From NCBI GenBank assembly GCA_033239525.1, contig BSYO01000030.1:7911119-7975118 (forward strand): a stretch of DNA of 64,000 nt, read 5' to 3'. Below the pieces are notes generated by a model that was given only the letters and a program-made list of their open reading frames with translations, was not told the origin of the DNA and searched no databases. Origin of the DNA: Nepenthes gracilis. Its lineage: Eukaryota > Streptophyta > Magnoliopsida > Caryophyllales > Nepenthaceae. Position 1 is the first letter of the stretch. The number at the start of each line of letters is the position of its first letter. Positions 22,667 to 33,500 of this stretch are shown here, piece by piece. The translations under genes were made by a program, and so were the position numbers.

Positions 22667-23807
22667 TGTGTCCCTGGATTTGAGTTTTTCAATGGATTAG
22701 GGAGTTTCTCGATCTTCCTCAGCGGGTCGACCAGAGTTAGTTTGGTCTCTGTACCTTAAACCTAGACTTTACGCAACACAAATAAAAACATGATATTAGA
22801 AGATTGGTGAGACTTACTCCACGGTATATTCTCCGATATTTAAGTTAAAAATATTTTCCAACTAATATGAAGATGTGAGAATATGAGAGAAATGTGTTGA
22901 TACATTTATGGGGGATTAAGTGTTTGGTACGCCCAATAGAAGGGCGGTTTAGTGGTACACTTGCCCAAGGGTATCTTGAAGTGTACATGTTTGAAGGCGG
23001 CTTGGAGGTGTGCTCGCCTTAGGGGTGACTTAGAGAAGCTCCCGCTGAGGGGAATCTTAGAGGTGCGCCAGCTTGAGGGGCATTTTAGAGGTGCACCCGC
23101 TTGAGATGCGGCGTTGGAGATGGATGACTTGGTTCCTATTGAGGGTGAGATTATGGAGAGAGTGATGCCTTCGCTGCAAGATGGCTGACTGATAAATATA
23201 CCCGTAGGGGAGTGGCTGACTAGGGGAAGAATGGAACTTTGTGTGCTGGCGGATAAAAGGAGATCCGTCGACCTTTTTTCCATGTGTGTAGATGGCTTTT
23301 TCTCTCTTTTTTATCTTGTCATCTTTCTTTTTCTGTGAACTCAGAGTCGTTTGGGTTCTGAGCCTCCCTTCATTGTGGAGGAAAGGGTGCATACTTATAG
23401 CGAGGGAGCAAGTTGGCTTTGCCTTGGGTGCCAAGGTCGGTGACAGTTGTCTGCCACGATTCGCTGAGCTATTTTCGCCATTTTGGGGAGATACCATATT
23501 CGGCAGATATTCTGTAGGGATTTGTTGAGTTAGTTATGGTAATCTGTTGTGACTGCATATGAAAGTTGCTTTCTTGGAGGAAATATCGTCATCAGGGATA
23601 ATATTCGTTGAATTGTTACTGTCTATCTTAATATGACAAGCGTCGCTTGTGGACCTTCTTTGAGCAAGCTGCTAAGCTGTCGGGCCGTCTCTAGGCTGAG
23701 TAACTTGGATTGCCGATCAGACCTACCATAGTGCCTTTAAGCTTCGGATTTCGTTGAATTTTATTGGGCTTTTGTCAGATCGGTTCATTAAGTTACTAGA
23801 TCCATCA
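22667..23807 (-). repeat. 5' LTR of the 8.0-kb retrotransposon
   Basis: Begins (+ strand) TGTGTCCCTGGATT and ends TAGATCCATCA. It aligns with 15794-16848 but has diverged noticeably, so the insertion is not recent. It lies next to the primer binding site, which makes it the 5' LTR of a minus-strand element. Confidence 0.8.
22935..23118 (+). repeat. Minisatellite within the 5' LTR, about 30-35-bp units
   Basis: Roughly six units share GGGGC-G-TT-GAGGTG(C/T) followed by CGCTTGAG-like words. The 3' LTR has only about three such units (16063-16168). Copy-number change in this array accounts for most of the length difference between the LTRs. Confidence 0.6.
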
Positions 23808-24381
23808 GATGTGGAGAGCCAAAAATATAGTATTTTTATTAATATTTAAGCTATAATCTCACACTTTTAGTAAGTTTAAAACTTATCATTTGAGTATCAT
23901 TAATGTAACAAGAAAAACAAAGTAATTGTAACTTAATAATTTAATGATGATTATTTTTAAATTATTAGCAGAAAGGCTTTACTAATTAATAATTAAGAAC
24001 ATGAGGCTCATTCATTTTTGTAAGCAGAGAGTTAATATTAAATGAATTGTACTTATGCCTCAATTGGGCACAATTAGCATTTATATTGCATACCACAATA
24101 TCTTGCATAAACAATAATTATTTAAACTTATATTCAATATGCTACATGAAGATTATGAATTACTTGGAGTACGATAAATTTCAGTGACTATTAACCTAAC
24201 TATGAATATTTAATTAAAATAATTGATTTATTATAAATAAAAAAATTATTTATCTAAATAAATTATAATGAAGATTTGATTTGACTTGTTATGTTTATTG
24301 AATTGAGTCAAAATAATAAATAAATTTAACAAGTCTAATTCCCGTGTTTAGCAGCACAAATTCTGGTGCTGCTTGAGCGCT
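23808..24381. other. AT-rich sequence ahead of the MULE; likely ancestral promoter of the CDP-DAG synthase gene
   Basis: No open frame. Removing the MULE and one target-site copy joins this stretch directly to the leader at 29934. The last 60 bp (24330-24381) are of mixed composition with GCAGCACAAATTCTGGTGC. It is therefore probably the original 5' flank of the gene beginning at 30346. No TATA box can be assigned confidently. Confidence 0.4.
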
Positions 24382-24391
24382 CTTGTTCCCT
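24382..24391. repeat. Target-site duplication, left copy
   Basis: CTTGTTCCCT is repeated exactly at 29924-29933. Nine or ten base pairs fits Mutator-superfamily insertion. Confidence 0.85.
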
Positions 24392-24870
24392 GGATCAGGG
24401 GGGGCTGCTTCGCCTATGGCAAAGCAGCGTCCCCTGCTTTTCCCCTTTGGGCCGTCGGATCAAACCGACGGCCCAGATTTCCCATTTTTTTTTTAAATGT
24501 TGGAAACAATAGATTTGAGTCGTCCGTTAACCGACGGCCCAGATTTTAAAAAAACTTTTAAATCTGGGCCGTCGGTTTTAATGTCAAGATCCGACGGCCC
24601 AGATTTTCAAATAATATGGGCCGTTGGATCTTTGACACGTAGACGGTCAAGATTAACATTCGAAAATAAAAAACAAGAAATATCTGGGCCGTCAATTTGA
24701 GACACGTGGACGGCCCAGATTGAGATTTGAAAATTTTGAAACACATTTCCTCGGTTTCTTCTTCCTCCTCCGTCACTTTCTCAAACCGTTGCCTTTGAAA
24801 ACCTAATCCTAATCCTCTCCCCGCCTCACTCTCTCACCGCCGCTCGCTTCGCCTTCACCGCCTCGCCTGA
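24392..24870 (+). repeat. Left terminal inverted repeat of the MULE
   Basis: Matches the reverse complement of 29515-29923 and includes the shared TGTTGGAAACAATAGAT and AAACCCTAATCC-like segments. It contains four self-complementary hairpin units made of CTGGGCCGTCGG and CCGACGGCCCAG, near 24449-24476, 24531-24577, 24591-24628 and 24682-24718. The last unit, about 70 bp, is absent from the right repeat, so the two ends differ by a hairpin unit. Confidence 0.85.
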
Positions 24871-25727
24871 ATCTCGTCCTATCTCTGCAAATCTCAGTCA
24901 TCGGATGGCGGGGGAAACGGCCCAGAACTTTGCAGTACTCAACAACAACCTTTCTTATCGCCGTCTGTACATTCTGCGACATTAACTGAGGTTGAAGAGC
25001 GAGGTAATGGAATTTTTTTGTTATTGCTGTTTTTTTTTTTTTTTGGCCTCGGAAAATCGAAAAAAAAATATTATTAATTTATTTTTTCCTGTAATATATT
25101 CCCCAAATCTGGGTGTACCAATGAAACTACATTTGTTTCATTAATAGAAATTTCTTTTTCCATTACGAAGTTTAAAAAAAAAAATGACGGGTTCGTGGTG
25201 TTTTTGTTTGACGTGTTCGTGGTGTTTTTTTGTTTCTTTGTGCACATAAATTGTGTGTAGAAAATAAGTTTAGGTCTCCATTCTGTTTGTGTTTTTTTTT
25301 CCATTAACAGATTTGTTTATTTTTTTTTTCCATTAACAGACATGTTTTTTTTTTTCCATTAACATTTGTATTTTTTTTTTGAAAACGATGAGATTAAAAA
25401 AATTAATCCAGATTATAAATTTGTGGTTGTGAGTTAAAAAAAACGAGGAGATAAGAAAAACGAGGAGATAAATCCAGATTTTTGTAGTGGTGTGGAGAAG
25501 TTTTGCATATCTTGATGACTTTGTGAAGTTTGCAGATTTGTATACTGCTGGTGACTTTCGGCAGGAAGTTTGTAGATTTGGTAAAGCTGTATATAAGAAA
25601 AAATATATTGATTGTAAATATGTTGATTATATTAGATGATTAATCTGTATATAGTAAAAATTAATAGTAAATTGTTTATAATGGATTGTTTGTAAATGTA
25701 GAAAAATTATTTGCATATTTATATTCA

Positions 25728-26690
25728 ATGGCCGAGTGGACTCCTTCTGTTGATATGATATTTCAAAGTATGGATGATGCTTGAAATTTTTGGAAACAAT
25801 ATGGTCAAAAAATGGGTTTTTCTGTTAGAAAAATGGCTGTAAGAAAATCAAAAGAAGATAATGTGGAGATATTTCGAATATTTTCTTGTTCTAAAGAAGG
25901 GAAACGTGAAATTGATAAAAGAAGGGAGGTCATGCAACCGCGTTGGGAAACAAGATGTGGGTGTCCTGCTAGAATGGAATGCATGTTAATACGGAAAAAC
26001 ATGACTGTTGTTGTAAAACATTTTGTGGGGGACCATAATCATGAACTAGAGCCTCCTGAGACACGCCATATGCTGAGGTCCCAAAGGGAGGTGTCAAATT
26101 TGCAAGGTCATGTTATTGAGATGGCCCAAGATGCCGGTTTGAGACCTTGCGACACTTATGAGCTAATGGTGATGGAGGCCGGTGGTAGGGAAAATGTTGG
26201 ATATATGCCAGAAGATCAGAAATCATATCTTCGAGTTAGGAGGCAGCGAAGTATGCAGTGTGGGGAGGCAGGGGCCATATTAATATACTTTCGCGATAAA
26301 GAAATGAAAAATAGACAATTTTATCATGATTTTCAGCTTGACACAGATGATTTGATTACTAATATTTTTTGGGCTGATCCGGATATGGTTGTTGATTATG
26401 CAACCTTTGGAGATGTTGTGACATTCGACACAACATATGGAACAAATAAAAGTTTGAGGCCTTTCGGTGTTTTTACGGGGTTTAGTCATCATCGGCAAAT
26501 GGTTGTATTTGGTGTTGCTTTGCTGTATGATGAGACAGCGGAATCGTTTATGTGGTTGTTTGAGACATTTTTGAAATGTCATGGTGGGCGGACACCCATT
26601 ACTATCTTTACTGATCAGGATACTGTTATGGCCAAAGCTATTAGTTTTGTAATGCCTCATACTTTTCATGGCTTGTTGCAGACCAACATC
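25728..26690 (+). pseudogene. FAR1/FHY3-type MULE transposase, 5' part, broken
   Basis: The frame starts at the ATG at 25728 (MAEWTPSVDM), has a premature TGA at 25782 where the family has Trp, and is open again from 25812. It shows the FAR1 DNA-binding domain (GFSVRK..., C-x5-C at GCPARMEC, then the zinc-binding H-x-H at VGDHNHEL), then the MULE transposase core: VVTFDTTYGTNK with the first catalytic Asp, PFGVFTGFSHH, FGVALLYDETAESFMWLFET, and TIFTDQD with the second Asp. Similarity stops at HTFHGLLQTNI, followed at once by GTAAGT, a perfect splice donor; the next exon, with the catalytic Glu, is missing. The function would be cut-and-paste transposition in the nucleus. FAR1/FHY3 light-signalling factors are domesticated relatives, but the setting inside matching inverted repeats says transposon. 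Confidence 0.85.
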
Positions 26691-27059
26691 GTAAGTAAAC
26701 ATTCTTATTTGACGGGCATCTTTTTGGGATCATTAGTGCCACCGTTCTCTATTTACAGTTTCTGAATCTTTAATTGCATCATCTGCTCTCCTAAACTTCT
26801 CTTGGCAAGTAGTTTTCCCTTGATTTGGTTGCAATATTTCTTGATATTCTCATGAACTTTGACCTCGACCTTGAATTTGATAGTTTAATTGAGCTTTTCT
26901 TATCTAGCCATTTAATGCTGGCTAAAAGCACTGGCTAAAAGACAGCCTAATCAACACGTTATCTGTTATAGAGCACATAATGCTCATGCCTTCAAATTCT
27001 ATATGCTCCTGAGCATGCATGTTTCTTTTCGTGATAATTGATGGCTTCCTATTGAACAG

Positions 27060-27124
27060 GTGATGGAGAAGTTGATGTCGATGATTTTTTGAAAATGATG
27101 AAGAGAACATCATACGCATACTAG
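27060..27124 (+). pseudogene. Captured last exon of an EF-hand (centrin/caltractin-like) gene
   Basis: After a TTGAACAG acceptor the frame reads GDGEVDVDDFLKMMKRTSYAY then stop. This is the second half of an EF-hand loop (D-G-D-G-x-V/I-D-x-x-D/E-F) plus the final helix. The MMK-(K/R)-T-aromatic end is typical of the fourth EF-hand of centrins. The upstream stretch (26770-27059) looks like intron and the downstream stretch to about 27400 like 3' untranslated sequence. No other exon of the gene is present. I infer that the MULE acquired the 3' end of a host gene, replacing the transposase 3' half. Calmodulin-like proteins are the alternative source. Confidence 0.55.
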
Positions 27125-29514
27125 AAGTTTGATCTTGTTTAATGTCGAAAATCCTATCAGTCTTACCCCATGCTTGTTTTGTGGAAGTTTGGATGCCATG
27201 CGGAGCAGTTGTTTTCATCTAAATCATGTTCCATATGATCGAATGTAGTGTAACAGCACTTCTGTTTTGATTTCCCCTTGGCCAAACAGCCGTTGCAATA
27301 TGAATTTTCTTTGATGAACTTGCTCATCAATAACCCTTGCAATGACAAAGCTGCCAGAGGTCACAGCACATTGCATGATTTTGTGTATGTCACCCTTGCA
27401 ATATCTATCACATTTAAGAATTAATTAGACGTAAAAAATAATATAAAAAATATAATAATTTTAAGTAGCAGCAATAGCAGCAGTAGTGACATTGACAGTG
27501 CCGGTGCTAGTGTGTGTAAAACTTAAAAAATAATAAGTTATTAAATTATAATACTGAATAATTGATTAATGAAATAAAATATGAGATATCTATTTATAAT
27601 ACTTTATGTTTTTTTTATTTTTTTCCATCACTCTCTCTCTCTGACTAGATTTTTGACTATTTTATTTAAATTTAACTGAAAAATCAAAAATAGAGAAAAA
27701 AATTCAGGTGGTTCTCCTCATAATTCAAAACCGTAGCTACCTCCTAGTTAATAATCTTTTAATATACATGCATATATATATATATATATATAATTAATTT
27801 GCTTATCTAACCGTATTATAAGATTTAGTAATTGTCTAATCTCTACTCCCTGTCTCCCCGGGATTAACTCTTGAAATTTCATGAGATAATGCATGTTAAT
27901 TTAAGCATATTATATATAGTAATATATACTTGGCTTATCAAAGCTACACATTATACAATTGGGTATACACTATTCGGTCCTGAGTATCTAATAAGAAATA
28001 ATAAAGTTGTCAACATATGCTTGGATTTAAAGGCTATACTTAATGCTTTCTTCTTCGATTAAAAAAAATAATAAAAATAATAAAAATAAAAAGCTGTAAA
28101 TTTGTTCTGAAAATTAGGCCCTAAAAACAAATGAATGTGTATGTCAAAATTAAGTCCTAAGTGGTAGACTAGAGTGTCTACCCTTTTTGGTTATGGTATT
28201 TTTGAGAATGCATTGCCAAAAGGGTTTGGTAAGCAATTAAAAGAACACAAATCAGATGTTCAATATCCAAATATTGTTGTTTAGAGATAAACAATTACGT
28301 TAGGACATATCTCGAGCAGAGGGATAGAAGAATCTAAAAAGAAAGGAAAAAACAATACATTGTTTTGTTTGGGGAAACCATGCGTCGGTAGCATAGCAAC
28401 CCGGTCAAGGAAGAGAATCCGCTCCCTCCCAGACTATCTTGAAGTCCGGCTCGTCACACCAAAACGGCAATCAACCAATAATGGATCGATGCCCAAGACC
28501 GTCACCATGGCTAGGATCCTCCCATGTCCGACAGGAGATCTGAGTCCGCACAAGCTAGTAAGATCGTCCAAGCCAGATGAAATAGCCGACGGTGCGTCAA
28601 CAGGAGACCATGTAGAGAAACCACGCTCAACCAATCTACCAACAAATAATAAAACAATAATTATAATAATAATAATTTTTTTATTTAGGAAAGAAAGTAA
28701 GCCCAAAAGTGTCGAAGAAGCACACCAAACGGCCTAAATGTTTTTTTTTTTTTGGATAAAAAAAGACCTAAAATAAACGAAATGCACACCGAATGGTCAA
28801 TACCACCAATTAGACTGTACCAGAGCCAACCCGCGCAATTCTCCAATTATGTTCTTTCAAGAGATAATAGATCGATGCAGCCAAATTAGCGAGAAAATGA
28901 AAGCATGGGCAGGGAAAATCAGTATCAAAAATATGAGTTTAATAGGCCAAATTAGTATGAAAAATTCAGTAATTTTCTTTAACGACATGCCCGCCAGCAT
29001 CCACTCCCCTCCACCATGACGGACCGGGTAGCAGGATTTTCACACTAAATTTGCCTTTTTTTTTTCCTTTGATTTTGTGAAGAGAAAACGCTAAACACAC
29101 CCCAAAAAAAAAAAAAAAAAACAAAATTTGAAATGCAATGACGACCACTGCCATCGCCAATGACCACCATCCGCAGAAAGCAACATTCGGCACAAATGCA
29201 ATGGACATAATATTTCTTAACGGGATTTCCATCTCCAATGACCACCGCCGATGACCACGGTCCCAAATCCATCGCCAACAAACTTTACAATTTTTCTTTC
29301 TCAAACTTTGTAATTGAAAAAAAAAATTTATTAATGGCACAAATGTTGACAATATTTCTTTTTCGTCAAATTTTGTGAAGCAAAAAAATCAAATGAGTTA
29401 TGCAGAGAGAGGCGACAGGGACGAGAGGGCTTGAGAAAGTGAGAGAGAGAGAGAGAACGGCGACAACGAGGATTAGTGAGATAGATAGAGAGAGAGAAAG
29501 TCGACGGTGAGAGA
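27125..29514. other. MULE interior without a recognised gene
   Basis: 27125-27400 looks like 3' untranslated sequence of the captured exon. 27400-28350 is AT-rich, with a (TA)n run at 27774-27793. 28360-28660 is of higher GC and has a 125-codon frame on + with a 90-codon frame opposite; I do not recognise either. 28960-29300 contains repeated ATGACCACC(A/G)-type words. 29400-29514 is (GA)-rich. Confidence 0.4.
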
Positions 29515-29923
29515 GAGAACGGCGAAGGCGAGCGAGAACGGCGAAGGCGAGCGACGACAGCGAGAGAGTGACTGAGAGGATTAGGGTTTAGAGGGAACGG
29601 TTTCAGAATGTGAAGGAGGAGGAAGACGAATTAAGGGGATTATTTTCAAAATTTTTAAATTTCGATCTCGACCGTCCACGTGTCAAAGATCTGACGGCCC
29701 ATATTATTTCAAAATCTGGGCCGTCAGATCTTCACATTAAAACCGACGGCCCAGATTTAAAAGCTTTTTTAAAATCTGGGCTGTCGGTTAACGGACGGCC
29801 CAGATCTATTGTTTCCAACATTAAAAAAAAAAAGAAACGGAAATCTGGGCCGTCGGATCCGACGGCCCAGAGGCGAAAAGCAGGGGACGCTGCTTCGCCT
29901 GGCGAAGCAGCATCCCCGAATCC
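29515..29923 (-). repeat. Right terminal inverted repeat of the MULE
   Basis: Reverse complement of the left repeat, with three hairpin units instead of four. It ends GGGGATTC/GGATTC at the target duplication. Its outward edge is 420 bp from the start codon of the CDP-DAG synthase gene, so it may now supply promoter sequence; it holds several TGGGCC words, the core of plant site II elements. Confidence 0.85.
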
Positions 29924-29933
29924 CTTGTTCCCT
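29924..29933. repeat. Target-site duplication, right copy
   Basis: CTTGTTCCCT, identical to 24382-24391. Confidence 0.85.
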
Positions 29934-30345
29934 CACTCCGCCTCCTCACTATCCTAACCCGTCTGCTCTGCTCTCTCTCTCTCATTTATCTTTTTCGCTC
30001 TCTCCTCCACCTTCGCGATTTTGTTTCTGTAGGTGGTTTATCGTCACATTTAACAATACAGGTAGAATCCATTCCTTTCATTTGCTTTTCTATTTCACTA
30101 ATTTCAATTCAAGCGAGAATTATTTCTTTTTTCAAACGAATACATTTCTGATGTACTGTATTGCGAATGATTCTTTGTTTTTTCATTTCTTGCAGGGTAT
30201 TACAATCTCGCTGTCCTCTATTTCTTGTTTAATCGCTGAACATGTATCCGTTAACCCTAGCCAAATCCATAAATGTAGTTAGTCCATAAAGTTTGATTAA
30301 CCCAGCAAGAAAAGAAAAAACCCAAAAGAGGAATTACACGTTAAA
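29934..30345 (+). promoter_or_regulatory. Probable 5' leader of the CDP-DAG synthase gene, with a leader intron
   Basis: A pyrimidine-rich tract (CTCTGCTCTCTCTCTCTC, 29967-29984, and more CT sequence to 30010) is typical of plant core promoters or leaders. A likely leader intron runs from 30062 (ACAG|GTAGAA) to 30195 (TTTCTTGCAG), 134 bp and T-rich. An open frame 29809-30282 that crosses the MULE edge is not coding. The transcription start cannot be fixed from sequence. Confidence 0.5.
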
Positions 30346-30570
30346 ATGGCTTCATTTGTAGGTTTTAGACGGTGTGATGTCACCCCCCTTTCTATAACCT
30401 CTTTGTGTCCCTGTTCATGCTTTCCTCTATCTAAAACAATTCTGTCTTCTCCAACAAGTAAATTGAACCTTAGATTAGCCTTTGATGGCTATCGTGGCAT
30501 TTGTCGGATTCCCAAAATCATTCTGCGGAACCATAAATCAGATTGTATTGTTGTAGCCAACACTGAAGAG
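30346..30570 (+). CDS. CDS4: CDP-DAG synthase coding exon 1 (transit peptide region)
   Basis: The 75 codons start [17 protein letters not shown] and end in frame at ...NTEE before the donor GAG|GTTGGT. Rich in Ser, Thr, Arg and Cys with few acidic residues until the end, as expected for a plastid transit peptide. The frame otherwise stops at 30600. Phase 0 at the exon end matches exon 2. Confidence 0.75.
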
Positions 30571-33500
30571 GTTGGTATTGATACATTATGGTCGGGATAA
30601 AATTTCAATGTCGATCGTTTTTAATAGCTTGGTATGTATTGCATTTTTGTGCACAAAATGGTTGCTCTTTGTTGCATCTAGGGCATTCTACGATCTTGAA
30701 CTCAGTTGAATGGAAAAAGTAAATTTGTTAGATAACTGTTGTGGATCATGCTAAGGCATTTTGGTGCTGAACATGGTGCCTGTGAGAGATTTCATGATAT
30801 TGAACTCAGTCAAAATGGATAAAAGAGTAAATTTGTTAGCTAACTGTTGTTTACCATACTTTATCTTTCACAACCATACACCCCAGTGAAGGTTCATACC
30901 TCTAAGCATGTGTGGTAAATAAAGAACTCTTTTGGACTTGGATGGGTTGGCTGGAAGGGGGATGGGGGAACAGTGCGGGAAAAAAATGACCATACTTTTT
31001 CCTTCAACACCATACACACCCATAGAAGGTTCATGCCTCTTTGAATCTTTGAAGCATGTGTGTAACAAAGGATTCTTTTGGACTAGGTTGGTTACGTGGT
31101 GGGGTGGGATGGTGGAGATTCAGGAGGGGGCCGTGAACAAGGTGTTGATAGAATTTGGAGCCTTAAGTCAAAATAGTTAAAACACTAGTGGAAAAAGAAA
31201 GTAATTAATTAGTGACAATAGAATAAGATTGAGAGATGTAAGCAATTAACTCAATATTCATACTAGTTTTGGCATAGTTTGCTTTCCTTGCAGCACTTTG
31301 AAGATCACATCATCTCTTCGTGCTTTTCGGTCAGGATTTCTTTGATGAAGGTTTTATTAAACATTTGGGAATTAAAATCTAGTGGTTTTCTTCGCATCAA
31401 GTACCACCTTACCGGACAACTCTCAAAAACCAATATGTTTTCTCTTAGCGGGTAACAGTCCCACCTATACAAAACTAGCAGTATTTTGAGGATCCATCAA
31501 CTAACGAAACAACTAGACACTTTTGGTTCCTTAGACCCTTACTTTTAATACAAAGAATATTTAGAATAAATGTAACAAGTTAAGGTCAAATACTTACAAT
31601 TAATGAGCACTCAAGCTCTTATAAAGATTTGAAAATGATTTCTCAAACTTCTGTGGAGAAAGATAAGCCAAAGAAGCACTTGGTCTCAATCAAATATATT
31701 ATAAAGGTATACTATTTTAGAGTCAAAGGCGCTGATTTAGCTGTTCCAACCATGTATGGCATGGATTCAAATTGGCTTTGACAGCAGCTAATCCTTTGAG
31801 ATGAGCAATTTATAGGTCTAATTTGAATTCAATTCAAACTTGTTTTGAAGAATGATGATAAGCTTCCTCAAAATTTTTGTCAGAAGATTTTCGTTTTGAA
31901 GATTTCCAACTAAAGAAAGAGTTAATTTTGTACTACGTGATCTCCTTCTCCATCCCAAGTAGTTCATATGACAAGTCAGTTTTGCCTGAAATAAGAACTT
32001 TCTCAAACTTGGGGATACTCTCTGTCATCCACATTACTTCCTTCCAGAAGGTATCTTAATTATCATGAGATAAGATACAACAAATATAGTAGTTTGAAAT
32101 CTAAAGTTGATTTTAAAACAATATCTCAATTATCTTGAGATGATATGCAACAAATGTAGCAGTTTGAGGTGTAAAGTTGATTTTAAAACATTTCTTTTCA
32201 AGATTAGATGAAGATAGGAAGAATCTAAACATGCTTGATTGTGTTAATAGTATTTGATCTGCGCAGAATATTGCTTAGTGTTTCATTTCTTTGTTTATGA
32301 GATCTTGATTGTTTGTGATTTGATTTGATTATATTTAGGGTTGTAATTATGGGATTTAGTTGATCCTATTTAGATTGTTATTTGGGAATTATATATATAT
32401 ATATATTTTATTTAATGAAGGAGAAATCTGAAGAGGGAGCATTTAAACCCCAAAAAAGCCACATTTGTCATGGTATCAGAATCCAAGAAACAAAAGTTGG
32501 CTCTCAGTTACTTTGTGTATCACTTGACTATTGGAAGCCTTGTTTTTCTTTTGGCTTTTTTTTTTTTTTCAGATTTTGGTTTCCTGCAACACGGTGGTTT
32601 TTGGCATTGATTTCTTGCCTTTTGATTTCTGGTATCCTAGGTTTACAATTTCTTGCCCTAATTCATTCATGGAGTTCTCTTGACTTTAGTATTACATTTG
32701 TGAAAGATGATCTCAAATTCGGTATGGTGTGATTGATTCATCAGTAGCCTTGATTCTTTGGATTCTAGAGCAGGATCAATTACCATTGATTAGGGTTTAA
32801 TTGCTTTGGATTTGTGTGCGTATGCTGGGCAATTGTCTAGATATGGATTCCTTTTGGAGTATTATTGCATGCATGCAGATTCAAGTATACCTGAATGTCT
32901 CCCGGCCCCCCCCCCCCTACCGGTGAGTTCTCTTGAAGCAAGGTTAGTTTTTGGATTTCTGTCAACATGGATTTGTGCTGTTTTTTGTAAGCAAGGCTTG
33001 GGTTCCTCTCCCTCATAATCTTTTAGTGCTCTTCTTATTATTATGTTAGAAAATTCTGCTTTTTTAGTGGAAAGAATTGCTCCATATTGGAGTTTTAATA
33101 TAAAATGTTTATAAAAGGAAAAAAAAATACAGAGTCATTTAGATGAATTATCTAAGGATCCCATTGAGACAATGGAGCTTGACTGTGGTGACCAAAACCT
33201 GGAATGCCTGAACCCAACTTTGACCTATTATGTCAAAACTCAAATCATAAATACTCACTATGAATAAAATATCTATCACAAAACTCCTCAAATCATGAGG
33301 TAACATAAATATCTATGTACAATTTAAAGCTCAAAGGAATGTAGTCCTGAAATAATATCCAACTATTATCTAATAAAGAAAAGAAACTTTCCATCTCCCT
33401 TCATGAGAGGTAGCTAGACTTTGGCATCGTCTCTACCTATAAGCTACTCAACAAAGGTACAATCTTTTACTAGCTCTACCGACCTGCTCTACTGTGGAAC

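Larger units (their letters stand above)
15794..23807 (-). mobile_element. 8.0-kb LTR retrotransposon (Tat-like Ty3), apparently lacking gag and pol
   Basis: Two direct repeats (15794-16848 and 22667-23807) bound it, both with TG...CA ends. A primer binding site next to the right LTR and a polypurine tract next to the left LTR show it lies on the minus strand. The 5.8-kb interior is GC-rich, unlike its flanks. I found no gag, protease, reverse transcriptase, RNase H or integrase motif on either strand, so it is probably a non-autonomous derivative mobilised by relatives such as the element at 10.95-13.65 kb. It contains tandem repeats at 19844-20003 and 22065-22325 and a coiled-coil-like frame relic in antisense (18604-19320). 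No perfect target duplication is visible; GATG occurs at both edges but out of register. Confidence 0.8.
24392..29923 (+). mobile_element. 5.5-kb Mutator-like element (MULE) with gene-fragment capture
   Basis: The element has long terminal inverted repeats (24392-24870 and 29515-29923) starting GGAT(C/T)-GGGG-GCTGCTTCGCC, and exact 10-bp target duplications. Inside, in order, are a FAR1-type transposase 5' part (25728-26690), a captured EF-hand last exon with 3' flank (about 27000-27400), AT-rich filler, a CG-richer patch (28360-28740), a 29.0-29.3-kb patch and a GA-rich stretch leading into the right repeat. The transposase is broken, so it cannot move unaided now. It sits immediately upstream of the leader of the CDP-DAG synthase gene. 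Confidence 0.88.

Noticed and set aside
25812..26765. Possible functional FAR1/FHY3 light-signalling factor
   Set aside because: It sits between matching inverted repeats with target duplications, has a premature stop and lacks the second half of the core; it is a transposase relic.
28360..28737. 125-codon frame on + in the MULE interior
   Set aside because: No family recognised, ends in an Ile/Asn run from an ATA repeat, and an opposing frame covers the same bases; not supported as a gene.
29809..30282. 157-codon frame crossing the right MULE edge into the leader
   Set aside because: Crosses a transposon junction and a likely leader intron; composition is that of CT-rich and T-rich sequence.
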